This document shows, one piece after another, positions 48,505 through 57,010 of a stretch of DNA of 64,000 nt. The notes under the pieces were generated by a model. It was not told where the DNA came from and did not search any database. It was given only the letters and a program-made list of their open reading frames with translations. The position numbers and the translations under genes are program-made. Positions within the stretch are counted from its first letter, which is position 1, and the number at the start of each line of letters is the position of its first letter. Source of the stretch: Streptomyces sp. HSG2 (GTDB lineage Bacteria > Actinomycetota > Actinomycetes > Streptomycetales > Streptomycetaceae); assembly GCF_016598575.1 (NCBI RefSeq), contig NZ_CP066801.1, forward strand, positions 248,001 to 312,000, read 5' to 3'.

Positions 48505-50509
48505 GTTGCTCGCGGGTGTAGCCCATCACGTCATAGCCCTGGTTGCCTTCGGCGAGTTGGATCTCGAAGCGGACGTAGGAGTCGTGGGTGCTGACCGACT
48601 TGGTGGCGAAGCCGGGGGTCGGCGTCTCGACCGGCCACACCCGGTACACGAACGTGTCCGCCGGGCCGATGGGGGCCTTGAGCCCGACGTGTGGGAGGCC
48701 GTTCTCCTCGTCGGTTCCCTCCAGCAGTTCCGCGGCGGCTCCTTGAGCCCGCAGTTCCTGCACGACGTCCTCGAAGGCGGGGCGACAGACATCGTCGACG
48801 AAGCGCGTGGCCGCCCGCCGCCCGGGGAAGGCCATGGCGCGCGCCAACCGGGTTCGCCAGTTGCGGGTGCCGGCGGGGCCCGCGTGCGGTGTGCGTCCGG
48901 ACAGGGAGGCCGGCAGCGTGGTGGCGAGGGCCTCCTCGCGCATCCGCTCGGTGCGCAAGGCCAGGTAGAGACCCGCCATGATGAGGAACATCACGAAGGA
49001 GAACGGCAGCCCCATGATGATCGTGGCGTCGGTGAGCGCCTGCACCCCGCCGACGATGAGCATGGCGAGGGTGAGCAAGCCGGTCGTCAGTGCCCAGAAG
49101 ATGCGCAGCCACGGTTTGGCGTCGGTGACCGGGGTGGGGAGGTCGGAGCTGAGGTTTCCCATCACCAGGGCGCCGGAGTCGGCGGAGGTGACGTAGAGCA
49201 ACAGACCGACGAAGGTGGCGAGCCCGGCGCTGAACAACGCCCCCGGGTACTGTTCGAGCAGCCCGTAGAAGCCCTGTTCGGGAGAGGTCATGGCGGTCTC
49301 CCCGAACCCGATGTCGCCGTCCTGCACGACGAAGAGGGCGCTGTTGCCGAAGACGGCGAGGAACACCCCGGTGAACAGGAAGGGGATCACGAGCGTGGCC
49401 GCCACGAACTCCCGCAGCGTTCGACCTCGGGAGATCCGGGCCAGGAACAGCCCGACGAACGGGGCCCAGGCGATCCACCAGGCCCAGAAGAACAACGTCC
49501 AGGCGTCCAGCCACTCGGTCGGCTGGTCGTAGGCGAAGGTGTTCAGGGTCATGGAGGGGAAGCGGCTGATGTAGTCCCCGATGTTCTGGACGAGAGCGTT
49601 GAGCAGCCGGAACGGCTCGCCGACGACCAGGATGAAGAGCATCAGCAGGACGGCCAGCAGGACGTTGAGCTGGGACAGGCGTCTGATTCCCTTGTCCACG
49701 CCCGCGACCGCCGACACGGTCGCCATGACCACGGCTACGGCGATCAGGCCGATCTGGGCGGGGAGCCCCTCGGGTACGTCGAAGAGGACGTTCAGACCGT
49801 AGTTGAGCTGGACCACGCCGATGCCGAGGGACACCGAGATCCCGAACACGGTACCGATGATGGCCGCCAGGTCCACGGCGTCCCCGATCCGGCCGTGCAC
49901 CCGTCGCCCGATGATGGGGTACAGGGCGGACCTGATGGCGAGGGGCAGACGGTAGCGGAAGGCGAAGTAACCGAGGACCATGCCCATGAGCGCGTACATC
50001 GCCCAGCCGGTGATGCCGTAGTGGAACAGGGTCCAGACCACCGCCTGCCGTGCGGCCTCGACGGTGGCCGGGTCGCCCTCGGGTGGCGCGAGGTAGTGGC
50101 TCACCGGGCCGGCCACGGAGAAGAACATCAGGTCGATGCCGATGCCCGCGGCGAACAACATGGCGGCCCACGCGAACAGGCCGTAGTCCGGCTTGTAGTG
50201 CTTGGGGCCGAGCTTGACGGTGCCGTACTTGGAGACGCCGATGAACAGGACGAAGACCAGGTACAGGGTGGCCGCGAGGAAGTAGTACCAGCCGAACCAG
50301 TAGGAGATCTTGTCCACGGCCACGCCGATGGCGTCCTCCGCGCCCGCGGGTGTGACGATCGCCCAGACCGAGATCGCCAGGATGAGCACGGCCGAGCCGA
50401 TGAACACCACCGGCTTGAGGGTGCCCGAACCCGTCGGGGCGGCGATGTCCTCCGGCACCGCCTCCGGCTCCGCCTCGCCGCCCTGGCCGCCTGCAGTCGA
50501 CAATGCCAT
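48377..50509 (-). CDS. betT: BCCT-family choline/betaine transporter
   Basis: A roughly 710-residue osmolyte carrier with twelve membrane segments. It shows FAWAAMLFAAGIGIDLMFFSVAGPVSHY, which has the BCCT glycine-rich unwound helix but GIGIDL where many family members have GIGTG or MGIGL. WTLFFWAWWIAWAPFVGLFLARISRGRTL is the conserved Trp-rich motif. A soluble C-terminal regulatory region of about 190 residues follows, as in BetT-type choline carriers. The ATG at 50509 has AAGGAG only 1 nt upstream, which is too close; an ATG at 50575 in the same frame is an alternative. Its 3' end overlaps the LysR gene. Confidence 0.9.
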   Translation of the reverse strand: MALSTAGGQGGEAEPEAVPEDIAAPTGSGTLKPVVFIGSAVLILAISVWAIVTPAGAEDAIGVAVDKISYWFGWYYFLAATLYLVFVLFIGVSKYGTVKLGPKHYKPDYGLFAWAAMLFAAGIGIDLMFFSVAGPVSHYLAPPEGDPATVEAARQAVVWTLFHYGITGWAMYALMGMVLGYFAFRYRLPLAIRSALYPIIGRRVHGRIGDAVDLAAIIGTVFGISVSLGIGVVQLNYGLNVLFDVPEGLPAQIGLIAVAVVMATVSAVAGVDKGIRRLSQLNVLLAVLLMLFILVVGEPFRLLNALVQNIGDYISRFPSMTLNTFAYDQPTEWLDAWTLFFWAWWIAWAPFVGLFLARISRGRTLREFVAATLVIPFLFTGVFLAVFGNSALFVVQDGDIGFGETAMTSPEQGFYGLLEQYPGALFSAGLATFVGLLLYVTSADSGALVMGNLSSDLPTPVTDAKPWLRIFWALTTGLLTLAMLIVGGVQALTDATIIMGLPFSFVMFLIMAGLYLALRTERMREEALATTLPASLSGRTPHAGPAGTRNWRTRLARAMAFPGRRAATRFVDDVCRPAFEDVVQELRAQGAAAELLEGTDEENGLPHVGLKAPIGPADTFVYRVWPVETPTPGFATKSVSTHDSYVRFEIQLAEGNQGYDVMGYTREQLIADALDQYERHLEFLRLHHEATAQSSLPDHRPDDPEAHLPD

Positions 50510-50841
50510 GCTCCTTGTTCGCCGGGACGAGGGCGTCGGCCCGCCCGGCTGCGACGGGTCGGAAGGGTCCGTCATCGGGCCCGGGACACCGGGCGCGGTG
50601 ATACGGCAGTCTCCTGGGGATCTCCCGACCCGTCCAGCACCCGCCCGGGATGGGGCCGGCGTGTCGGAGCCGGTTCGGCCGGTGACCGGGAGCCGCGGCC
50701 CGGACTCCGGGGCCCCGGGTCCGCCTCCCGGGTCGCGCGCGTACTCGGGGACGGCGACGATGGTGAAGTCGCCGTCCACGTCCCGTCGCGTGGGACGAGC
50801 GCGGCGGACCGACCTCGCACACCGGACAGGGAGCAGCCTTG

Positions 50842-51633
50842 GTGAACGTCGTCGTCGGCGTCGACGGCTCCGCGTCGAGCCTCACGGCAGTGGACCAGGC
50901 CGCCCGGGAGGCCCGGATACGGCGGGCGGGACTGCGGGTGGTGCACGCCGCGGGTCGCCGGCCCACCGAGGACGCCGACCGGATGGTGGGCGACGCGGCC
51001 CGTCACGCGCGGAGCGTCGCCCCGGAGGTGGAGGTCTTCGAGGTCGTCGTGGTGGGCTCGCCGGTGGAGGTCCTGGAGGCCGAGTCGCGGACGGCGCGGT
51101 TGGTCGTGATCGGTTCCCGGGGCGCCGGGGGCTTCATCGGCATGGTGCTGGGCTCGACGGCGGTGTCGCTGGCCGCCCACAGCCGTTGTCCCGTCCTCGT
51201 GGCGCGAGGGGATCCGACCGGTTCCGGGCCGGTGGTCCTCGGTGTGGACGGCTCCCCCGTCGGCGAGCCGGCGGTGGACTTCGCCTTCACCGAGGCCTCC
51301 CTGCGCGGATCGGCGATGACGGCCGTGCACGCCTGGTTGCCGGAGTACGCGCCGGTCGGTTCCGGGGTGGAGAGCGCCGAGAGGCTGCTCGCCGAGTCCC
51401 TCGTGGGACATGGGCAGGAGCACCCGGACGTGCAGGTCCGGCGCGAGGTGGCCAGTGGTGAGACTCGGGAGGTGCTGATCGACAGGAGTCGGGAGGCTCA
51501 GCTCGTGGTCGTCGGAGCACGGGGGCGCGGTGGCTTCGCCGGGATGCTGCTGGGCTCGGTGAGTCAGGCGCTGTTGCTCCACGCGCACTGCCCCGTCGTG
51601 GTCGTGCGGGGGCGGGAGGGCGGACACGGCTGA
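50842..51633 (+). CDS. Tandem universal stress protein
   Basis: A roughly 263-residue protein with two UspA domains. The first starts VNVVVGVDGSASS and ends with the nucleotide-binding loop GSRGAGGFIGMVLGSTA. The second starts VVLGVDGSPVGEPA and ends GARGRGGFAGMLLGSVSQALL. Both loops fit the ATP-binding G-x2-G-x9-G-(S/T) pattern. The GTG at 50842 is 8 nt after AGGGAG; TTG at 50839 is an alternative. Usually induced by hypoxia or stationary phase; no regulator site was identified here. Confidence 0.92.
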   Translation: MNVVVGVDGSASSLTAVDQAAREARIRRAGLRVVHAAGRRPTEDADRMVGDAARHARSVAPEVEVFEVVVVGSPVEVLEAESRTARLVVIGSRGAGGFIGMVLGSTAVSLAAHSRCPVLVARGDPTGSGPVVLGVDGSPVGEPAVDFAFTEASLRGSAMTAVHAWLPEYAPVGSGVESAERLLAESLVGHGQEHPDVQVRREVASGETREVLIDRSREAQLVVVGARGRGGFAGMLLGSVSQALLLHAHCPVVVVRGREGGHG

Positions 51634-51762
51634 CCCGGTCGGGGGGCTCGCTCGACGGCGCGCGGCACCCGACGCGCCGTCGCCGGAGTGCGGCGCCGGA
51701 ACCGCTTCCCGCGCTCCGTCGGGAGGCGAGATTCGGTGACGGCGCCGCGTCGACCGCCGTCT

Positions 51763-51840
51763 TCAGGACTGCGGTCGCTTGCCGTGGTTGGCCGCGTGCT
51801 TGCGGCGGGCCTTCTTCTTGCGGCGTCGTTTCGAGGACAC
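51763..51840 (-). CDS. Small ribosomal-type protein, bL37-like
   Basis: A 25-residue, extremely basic ORF beginning SSKRRRKKKARRK and ending ANHGKRPQS. The ANHGKRP ending is characteristic of the actinobacterial large-subunit protein bL37, about 24 residues long in this group. GGAGG lies 5 nt before the GTG start, excellent ribosome-binding spacing. It stands alone, about 130 bp from the universal stress gene. The identification rests on sequence pattern and length. Confidence 0.72.
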   Translation of the reverse strand: MSSKRRRKKKARRKHAANHGKRPQS

Positions 51841-52117
51841 GAGGGCCTCCGGATTCTCTCGCCTTTCCGTACCGCTTCCACGTAATCGCCGCGCGCACTC
51901 GGGCGCAAGCCGAAGCGGCGGGGGGTCGTCGGATCCCGGAGTCGGGGCGCCCGGCGGGCCGAGCCCGAAAGGCCCGTGTCCGGGTACGAAGGCTCCGGGC
52001 GGACCCCCGCGCGGCATGGGGCCCCGGTCTCGGGGACGGGTGCGAAGCGCGTGACGCGAGACCTCCCCCGGACCGGGAAGCGCTACCGAGGGGAGTCCGA
52101 CCCGTGATCGGGGCGCG

Positions 52118-52621
52118 TCACGAAGAGCCGGAGGCGAGGTCGCCGTCCGCCTTGCCGATGGTGCCCCCGAGCACGTCGCGCAACTCGGGAAGACGCTCGC
52201 GCTCGGCGCTGACCACCCAGCGCGGACCGACCAGATAGGTGGCGTCGTAGACGGCGGCCTCGGCCAACCAGGCCCGCTGATAGCGCTCCTCCGGAAAGGT
52301 GGTGATCAGGTAGTCGCCCTCGGGGTCGTGGCACACGCCCTCGCGCAGTTGCTCCGCCTCCACCCGGACGGTGGCCTCGCAGCCCGCGAGCCCGGCGATC
52401 ACTTCGATCCTCGCGGGCGCGACGACCCCGCCCGACGCCCCGGCAGGAGCCGAGGACGAGGGAGAGGCCGCGGCGGACGGATCCCGCTCGCCTCCCCCGC
52501 ACGCGGCGACCGACGCTGCCAGAACCGGCACCGCCGCCACGGCGAGGACGTGGCGGAGGGACGCGAGGGCCCTGCCCGGGGCCGGAGATCCGGAGGGTCG
52601 GGAGGGCGGCTCCCGGAACAT
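52118..52621 (-). CDS. Putative lipoprotein
   Basis: A 167-residue protein. The N-terminal segment LAVAAVPVLAASVAACGGG is a lipoprotein signal with a cysteine lipobox (ASVAAC, Cys about residue 41). A Ser/Ala-rich linker follows, then a folded domain (VIAGLAGCEATVRVEAEQLREGVC, YDATYLVGPRWVV) with two further Cys. The ATG at 52621 has AAGGAG 5 nt upstream. It follows the CopC-like gene by 1 bp, so it belongs to the copper-related operon. The fold and function are not recognised. Confidence 0.8.
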   Translation of the reverse strand: MFREPPSRPSGSPAPGRALASLRHVLAVAAVPVLAASVAACGGGERDPSAAASPSSSAPAGASGGVVAPARIEVIAGLAGCEATVRVEAEQLREGVCHDPEGDYLITTFPEERYQRAWLAEAAVYDATYLVGPRWVVSAERERLPELRDVLGGTIGKADGDLASGSS

Positions 52622-52622
52622 G

Positions 52623-53312
52623 TCACTCCTTCGCGGGTCGGGACGGCGGGTGCTCCGCCGAGGGGGACGACCGGCCGCCGTCGGTCGAGGGCGCGGGGCC
52701 GCCGGGCTCGGTGGTGCTCGATGGCACGTCCGGCTCCCTCGGGGGGCTTCGGTCGTCCGCGCGGGGGCCACGAAGGGCGCGCAGCACGACGAATCCGGCG
52801 GCCACCGCGAGCAGGACCACCCCCACGAGGAGGGCCAGGGTCGCGGTTCGACCGACCCCCGCCGCCTCTCCGACGGCCCCCGGCGGAGGCAGGTCCCGCC
52901 CCCGGCAGTCGGCCGCGGGTTCGGTCTCGGCCGCGTCCTCGGAGACGGCGAACCGGAAGGCGCTGTCCTGCCGATCGCCGTCCACCGAAGTGACGGTGTA
53001 CGCCAGCGTGACCACCCCGGCGCTCAGCGGGTCGACGGAGGCGCAGACCACGGAATCGCCCACCACGACGGGGCGACCCACCCGTATCGGGGCTCCGTCG
53101 GCCCCCGTCAGTGTGACCTCGGGCGTGCTGCCGGACGCCAGACGGCCGAAGGTCAGGGAAAGGACGTCCGTTCCCACGGCGGACCGCGCGCCGGGACCGG
53201 GGGCCGCGTCCTCGAGAGAGGTGTGGGCGGCGGCCGGTGCGCCGCCCAGGAGCAGCGCGCCCGAACACCCCAAGGCGACGAGCGCGGCCCTCAGAACTCG
53301 AAGTCCGCGCAT
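52623..53312 (-). CDS. copC: CopC-like copper-binding protein with C-terminal anchor
   Basis: A 229-residue protein. A signal peptide ends at AAAHTSLEDAAPGPG, leaving an N-terminal His as in CopC/YobA. The domain includes DVLSLTFGRLASGS and DGDRQDSAFRFAV. A C-terminal helix (TATLALLVGVVLLAVAAGFVVL) anchors it in the membrane, followed by a Pro/Ser-rich tail. It overlaps the SodC-like gene by 22 bp and is 1 bp from the lipoprotein gene, so it is in one operon. It probably binds Cu outside the membrane. Compared with classical CopC it is extended. Confidence 0.82.
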   Translation of the reverse strand: MRGLRVLRAALVALGCSGALLLGGAPAAAHTSLEDAAPGPGARSAVGTDVLSLTFGRLASGSTPEVTLTGADGAPIRVGRPVVVGDSVVCASVDPLSAGVVTLAYTVTSVDGDRQDSAFRFAVSEDAAETEPAADCRGRDLPPPGAVGEAAGVGRTATLALLVGVVLLAVAAGFVVLRALRGPRADDRSPPREPDVPSSTTEPGGPAPSTDGGRSSPSAEHPPSRPAKE

Positions 53313-53941
53313 GCCAGGCGGTTGTCCATCGCGGCGTGAGGGTGAACGACGAGTGCGACCGCGTCATCGCCGGTGCGTCGGGCGTTGTTCACCGTGGTCG
53401 TGGCCGCGCCGGACTCGTCGGCGGTGAACATCAGGTGCACCTCGTTGGGCGGCGTGGTGGCGCCGCCCTTCTCGAACTGGAAGTGGTCCCCGCCGTTGTC
53501 GGTGGAGCAAGACCTCTCGTGCAGATGCGCCATGTACGCCTCACCCGGTTCGAGGCCGGTGAGGGAGACCGTCACTGTGGTGCCCTCCGTGCTCTGGGCC
53601 AGCCACGCGGTGCCCGCCACGTCGTCCATGCCGGGCGGTCGGGTGTCGAGCGGTTCGAGGGTGGCCTCGACGAGTTCGGCGTCGGGGAGGCGGTTCGCGG
53701 GGGTGGCCGAGGGGTCGCCCATCGCCGCGCCGTCCATGCCGTCCATGTCCCCGCTGTGCCCGGAGTGCGGGGAGGACGAGGCGGTGGCCGTCCGGTCCTC
53801 GGAGGACGACGCTGATTCGGCGGAGTCTCCGCCGCAACCGGCGAGAAGCGCGGCGGTCGCCGCCGTGGCGCAGGCGACGGCCAGGCGCGTCCGGGACGGC
53901 ACGCGGCGCATCGGGGGAGGGATCGGTGAATGGCGAGACAT
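53291..53941 (-). CDS. Cu/Zn superoxide dismutase-like lipoprotein
   Basis: A 216-residue lipoprotein with lipobox LLAGC, then a His/Met/Asp-rich spacer (SPHSGHSGDMDGMDGAAMGD) that could bind Cu. The C-terminal half resembles SodC: MAHLHERSCSTDNGGDHFQF, NEVHLMFTADESG, VALVVHPHAAMDNRLACADF, with His residues at the family's metal positions and two Cys for the disulfide. Not every SodC ligand can be confirmed by eye, so activity is uncertain. It overlaps the CopC-like gene and follows the CopC-CopD fusion 355 bp downstream. Confidence 0.8.
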   Translation of the reverse strand: MSRHSPIPPPMRRVPSRTRLAVACATAATAALLAGCGGDSAESASSSEDRTATASSSPHSGHSGDMDGMDGAAMGDPSATPANRLPDAELVEATLEPLDTRPPGMDDVAGTAWLAQSTEGTTVTVSLTGLEPGEAYMAHLHERSCSTDNGGDHFQFEKGGATTPPNEVHLMFTADESGAATTTVNNARRTGDDAVALVVHPHAAMDNRLACADFEF

Positions 53942-54296
53942 GGAGAGAACTCCCGATCGGTGGGACGGATAAGCGTGTCGGCCTGCCTCGGGGCGGACCG
54001 GTGGTCGCCCGCTTCGCTTCGGAAAGCCGGGATCCGGGTCCGCTGGGACACCGGAAGGAGACCGCGTCGACGAGGCAGGACGACTCGCTGGAGCCAGACG
54101 CCTCCGAGGCGGCCCTCTACGGACCACGACGTGGCCGATCGGGGGGCGACGGTGGCCACCCGTCCCGTCGTCTCCGGGCGTTCCGGGCATCGGGCGACTC
54201 CTCAGGACCTGCGTGCTTCCCGTCCCTTACGGACGGAGGCGCGGACGTGTTCACGGTCGCGCGGACCGATCGCGGCCCACGCCGACCCTCTCGCCG
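53942..54296. other. Intergenic region between CopC-CopD and SodC-like genes
   Basis: About 355 bp with no gene, repeat or hairpin that I can support. It presumably contains the promoter of the SodC-like/CopC/lipoprotein operon. Confidence 0.45.
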
Positions 54297-56285
54297 TCAC
54301 GATGTCACCTCCACGGTCTCCTCCACGGTGACCTGGTTCCCCTCGGAGACCAGTACCGTCGCCCGCATCGTCCAGGTACCGGCGAACGGGAGGTCGAGTG
54401 TATCGCCGCCCCAGTAGCCGCGTTGGTCGACGAGTTCGGCGTCGAGCGGACCGACCCCACGCCCGGGATGGGTGAATTCCAGGCGGAGTCGGGGCACGGC
54501 CACCAGGCTTCCGTCCCCGCCGAAGACCACGGCCTCCACCACGTTCCTGCCGACCCGTCCGGGCTCCAGCGTGACCTGGACTCGGCCTCGCCCCTCGACC
54601 GAGCCCGTGTCGAAGGGGATCACCGTCAGATCGACGTCCGGCCTGCCGGGTACCGCGGACGGCACGAGGGCCGACTCCGCCGACCGGCCCGGCTGCGTAC
54701 CGGTCAGGACCGCCGTCACGGCCAGCACCAGGAGTCCGATCACCGACTCGACCAGTACCGACCGACGCAACTCCCGCGCGACGTCCCCCCGTGGCCCGCT
54801 CTCGCTCGGGACGCCCGTCGGCTCGGGAGACGCCCCGTGCGAGCCGCGCTCCCCCGCCACCCGCCCTCCGCCGGCCCCGACGAAGGCGGGTGACGGCGCC
54901 GGTCGCGCGGTCCGACGCAACCGCTCGGACCAGCTCCGGGACGCGGACGCCACGACCAGCATCAGCGCGACGGCGGCGGTCTTGAGGGCGAGGAGCCGAC
55001 CGTAAGGGGAGGCGAAGGCGTCCCAGGAACCGAGACCACGCCAGGCCTGATAGACCCCCGTGACGGCCAACACGGTCACGGATCCCAGGGCGATCCGCGA
55101 GAAGCGTCCCACCGCCTCGGGTCGGAGACGATCGGACGGCGCGCCCGGACGCAGCGTGTACCACAGAGCGACCAGACCACCGGTCCAGACGGCCGCCGCG
55201 ACCAAGTGGACCACGGTCGACACCACGGCGGCCGGCACCTGGATCCCGGCCGCCGCGTGGTCGGTTGCCGCCCAGGTCGAGGCCAGGGCCACGCCGAGCA
55301 GGGTCGGCGGCGCGACCGCGGCCGGCAGTCCCGTGCGCCATGTCGGCGCGAATCTGGCCAGGGCGGCGATCGACAGCAGCAGGGCCAGCCGACACGCCAA
55401 GGCGATCCCCGGCCGGCCCTCCAGAGCCCGGCCCAGGGACGTCGGGTCGAGGATGCCGGTCACACCGGTCCCGTCGGTGTAGGGACCGCGAAGCGACAAC
55501 CGCGCCACCGCCGCCGCCGCCGACACCCACCAGCCGACCACGGCGAGCCGCCGAAGCGAACGGACCGCCGACGCTCCCGGTCGACAGGCCGACACGAACA
55601 CCACCGGTCCGAGTAGCAGCGAGAGGCCGACGTACCCTCCGTGGCGCGCCACCGTGTCCAGGAAAGCCACGGTCCCGTCGACCGCCGGTACCGCGTCGGC
55701 CGGGCCCGACGGGGCGGATGGCGCGCCGACGGAGAAGGAGAAGAGCCCCGAGATGGCGTGTCCGTCCGCCGACAGAACTCGCCAAGAGACCGTGTACGTA
55801 CCGTCCTGGAGCCCCCCCGTCAGGGGAACTCGCGCGGTGTCCGGCGCTCCGGCCACGTGCGCCGGGTCGCCGGCGGTGACCGGTCGGCCGTCGGGGTCGA
55901 GTACCCGGACCGAGTCCTCGGCCAACTCGACGGGCTCGTCGAACTCGACGGTCACCTGCCGTGGAGCCGACTCCACCACCTCGCTCTCCCGCGGCTGGCT
56001 GCCCGTCGGAACCGCGTGCGCCAGGGCGGTCCCCGCGCCGACGGGCAGCCAGGCGAGGAGGAGGGCCACCACCGTCAGGACCCGGCCGGGCCACCCACGG
56101 CCGGGGGGCCGGCGTCGTCGCCCGTGCGGCGCCCGCCTCCCGGCCGGTGGGACCGGCGCCTCCGGGCGGGGTCGACGGGGCGCGGCCCGGCCGACGGTCG
56201 CCCGCGTCTCCGGACCGCGTCGGCCGTCGGGCCGCCGTGGTGGTGTCTCGCGACGGTGGTGGATCTCGCTCTCCTCGTCTCTCAC
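54297..56285 (-). CDS. CopC-CopD fusion copper-resistance protein
   Basis: A roughly 662-residue protein. After a basic N-terminus and signal segment (VLTVVALLLAWLPVGAGTALA) comes a CopC domain starting HAVPTGSQPRESEVVESAP, with the mature His and a distal DGHAISG His expected to bind Cu(II). Seven or eight CopD membrane helices follow (LDTVARHGGYVGLSLLLG, VVHLVAAAVWTGGLVALWY), with His residues likely in the transport path. A soluble YcnJ-type C-terminal domain ends the protein. The start is uncertain: GTG 56285 is the first reasonable codon, but its ribosome-binding site is weak. It probably mediates copper uptake or resistance. Confidence 0.85.
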   Translation of the reverse strand: MRDEESEIHHRRETPPRRPDGRRGPETRATVGRAAPRRPRPEAPVPPAGRRAPHGRRRRPPGRGWPGRVLTVVALLLAWLPVGAGTALAHAVPTGSQPRESEVVESAPRQVTVEFDEPVELAEDSVRVLDPDGRPVTAGDPAHVAGAPDTARVPLTGGLQDGTYTVSWRVLSADGHAISGLFSFSVGAPSAPSGPADAVPAVDGTVAFLDTVARHGGYVGLSLLLGPVVFVSACRPGASAVRSLRRLAVVGWWVSAAAAVARLSLRGPYTDGTGVTGILDPTSLGRALEGRPGIALACRLALLLSIAALARFAPTWRTGLPAAVAPPTLLGVALASTWAATDHAAAGIQVPAAVVSTVVHLVAAAVWTGGLVALWYTLRPGAPSDRLRPEAVGRFSRIALGSVTVLAVTGVYQAWRGLGSWDAFASPYGRLLALKTAAVALMLVVASASRSWSERLRRTARPAPSPAFVGAGGGRVAGERGSHGASPEPTGVPSESGPRGDVARELRRSVLVESVIGLLVLAVTAVLTGTQPGRSAESALVPSAVPGRPDVDLTVIPFDTGSVEGRGRVQVTLEPGRVGRNVVEAVVFGGDGSLVAVPRLRLEFTHPGRGVGPLDAELVDQRGYWGGDTLDLPFAGTWTMRATVLVSEGNQVTVEETVEVTS

Positions 56286-56376
56286 CCGCTCGTTGATACG
56301 GCCGCCGGGGACTCCGTGTTCAGCGACAGGAACGCCCCGTGTCCTGGCGGGGTGTCGGTGCGGCAGGATGACCCCC

Positions 56377-56706
56377 ATGAGCGTAGTCAAGATCAACGTA
56401 CTGACCGTTCCCGCGGAGCAGCGGGAGATTCTGGAGCGTCGCTTCGCCTCGCGCGCGCACGCCGTGGAGGGTTCCGACGGCTTCGAGTGGTTCGAACTGC
56501 TCCGGCCGGTCGAGGGCACCGACACCTATCTCGTCTACACCCGTTGGCGGGACGAGGAGTCCTTCCGGGCCTGGATGGAAGGGCCGATGAAGTCGGCGCA
56601 CCAGGGGACCGGGGAGCGTGGCGGCGAGCGACCGGCCCCGGCGGCGAGCGACTCGCGGCTGTGGTCCTTCGAGGTGGTGCAGCAGGCCGCGCCCAAGAGC
56701 GCCTGA
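56377..56706 (+). CDS. Antibiotic biosynthesis monooxygenase-domain protein (HmoA/IsdG-like)
   Basis: A 109-residue ferredoxin-like-fold protein with VKINVLTVPAEQREILERRF, GSDGFEWFELLRPVEGTDTYLVYTRWRDEE and SFRAWMEG. The SFRAWM segment and the His in KSAHQG fit heme-degrading ABM proteins. The start lies 92 bp from the divergent CopC-CopD gene, so the two share a promoter region. It may degrade heme or be a small quinone-type monooxygenase. Confidence 0.85.
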   Translation: MSVVKINVLTVPAEQREILERRFASRAHAVEGSDGFEWFELLRPVEGTDTYLVYTRWRDEESFRAWMEGPMKSAHQGTGERGGERPAPAASDSRLWSFEVVQQAAPKSA

Positions 56707-57010
56707 GGTCCCGCCGTCGGGGTGCCCGGGTTCGGCGGGAAGAGCCCTCCTCCCGGGTCCCCGGGAGGCGCCGACGCGGGCTCGGGCTCTTCGGCGGTCG
56801 CGTGTCGCCGCCGATTCGGGTCCCGCCGTCGGGGACTCCGGCGTCGCGCGGGTCGCGTGGCCGCCGACGCGCCGGGGGCCGCCGGACGGGGAACCCGCGG
56901 GACGGAGGCGTAGCGTCTTCGACACGGTCGGTCTCCCGGGAGCGGTCCGAGGAGTTCGACGCGCGCGGATCGGCGAGGACGGCGGGCACGGCGACCGAAG
57001 GGTGACCAGC
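56707..57010. other. Intergenic region before the amidinotransferase
   Basis: About 304 bp with no recognisable gene; the open frames are Arg/Gly-rich. It should hold the amidinotransferase promoter. No clear operator or terminator was found. Confidence 0.45.

Noticed and set aside
54297..56525. Longer CopC-CopD reading from 56525
   Set aside because: The added N-terminus overlaps the divergent ABM gene and is Arg/Ser-rich without family features.
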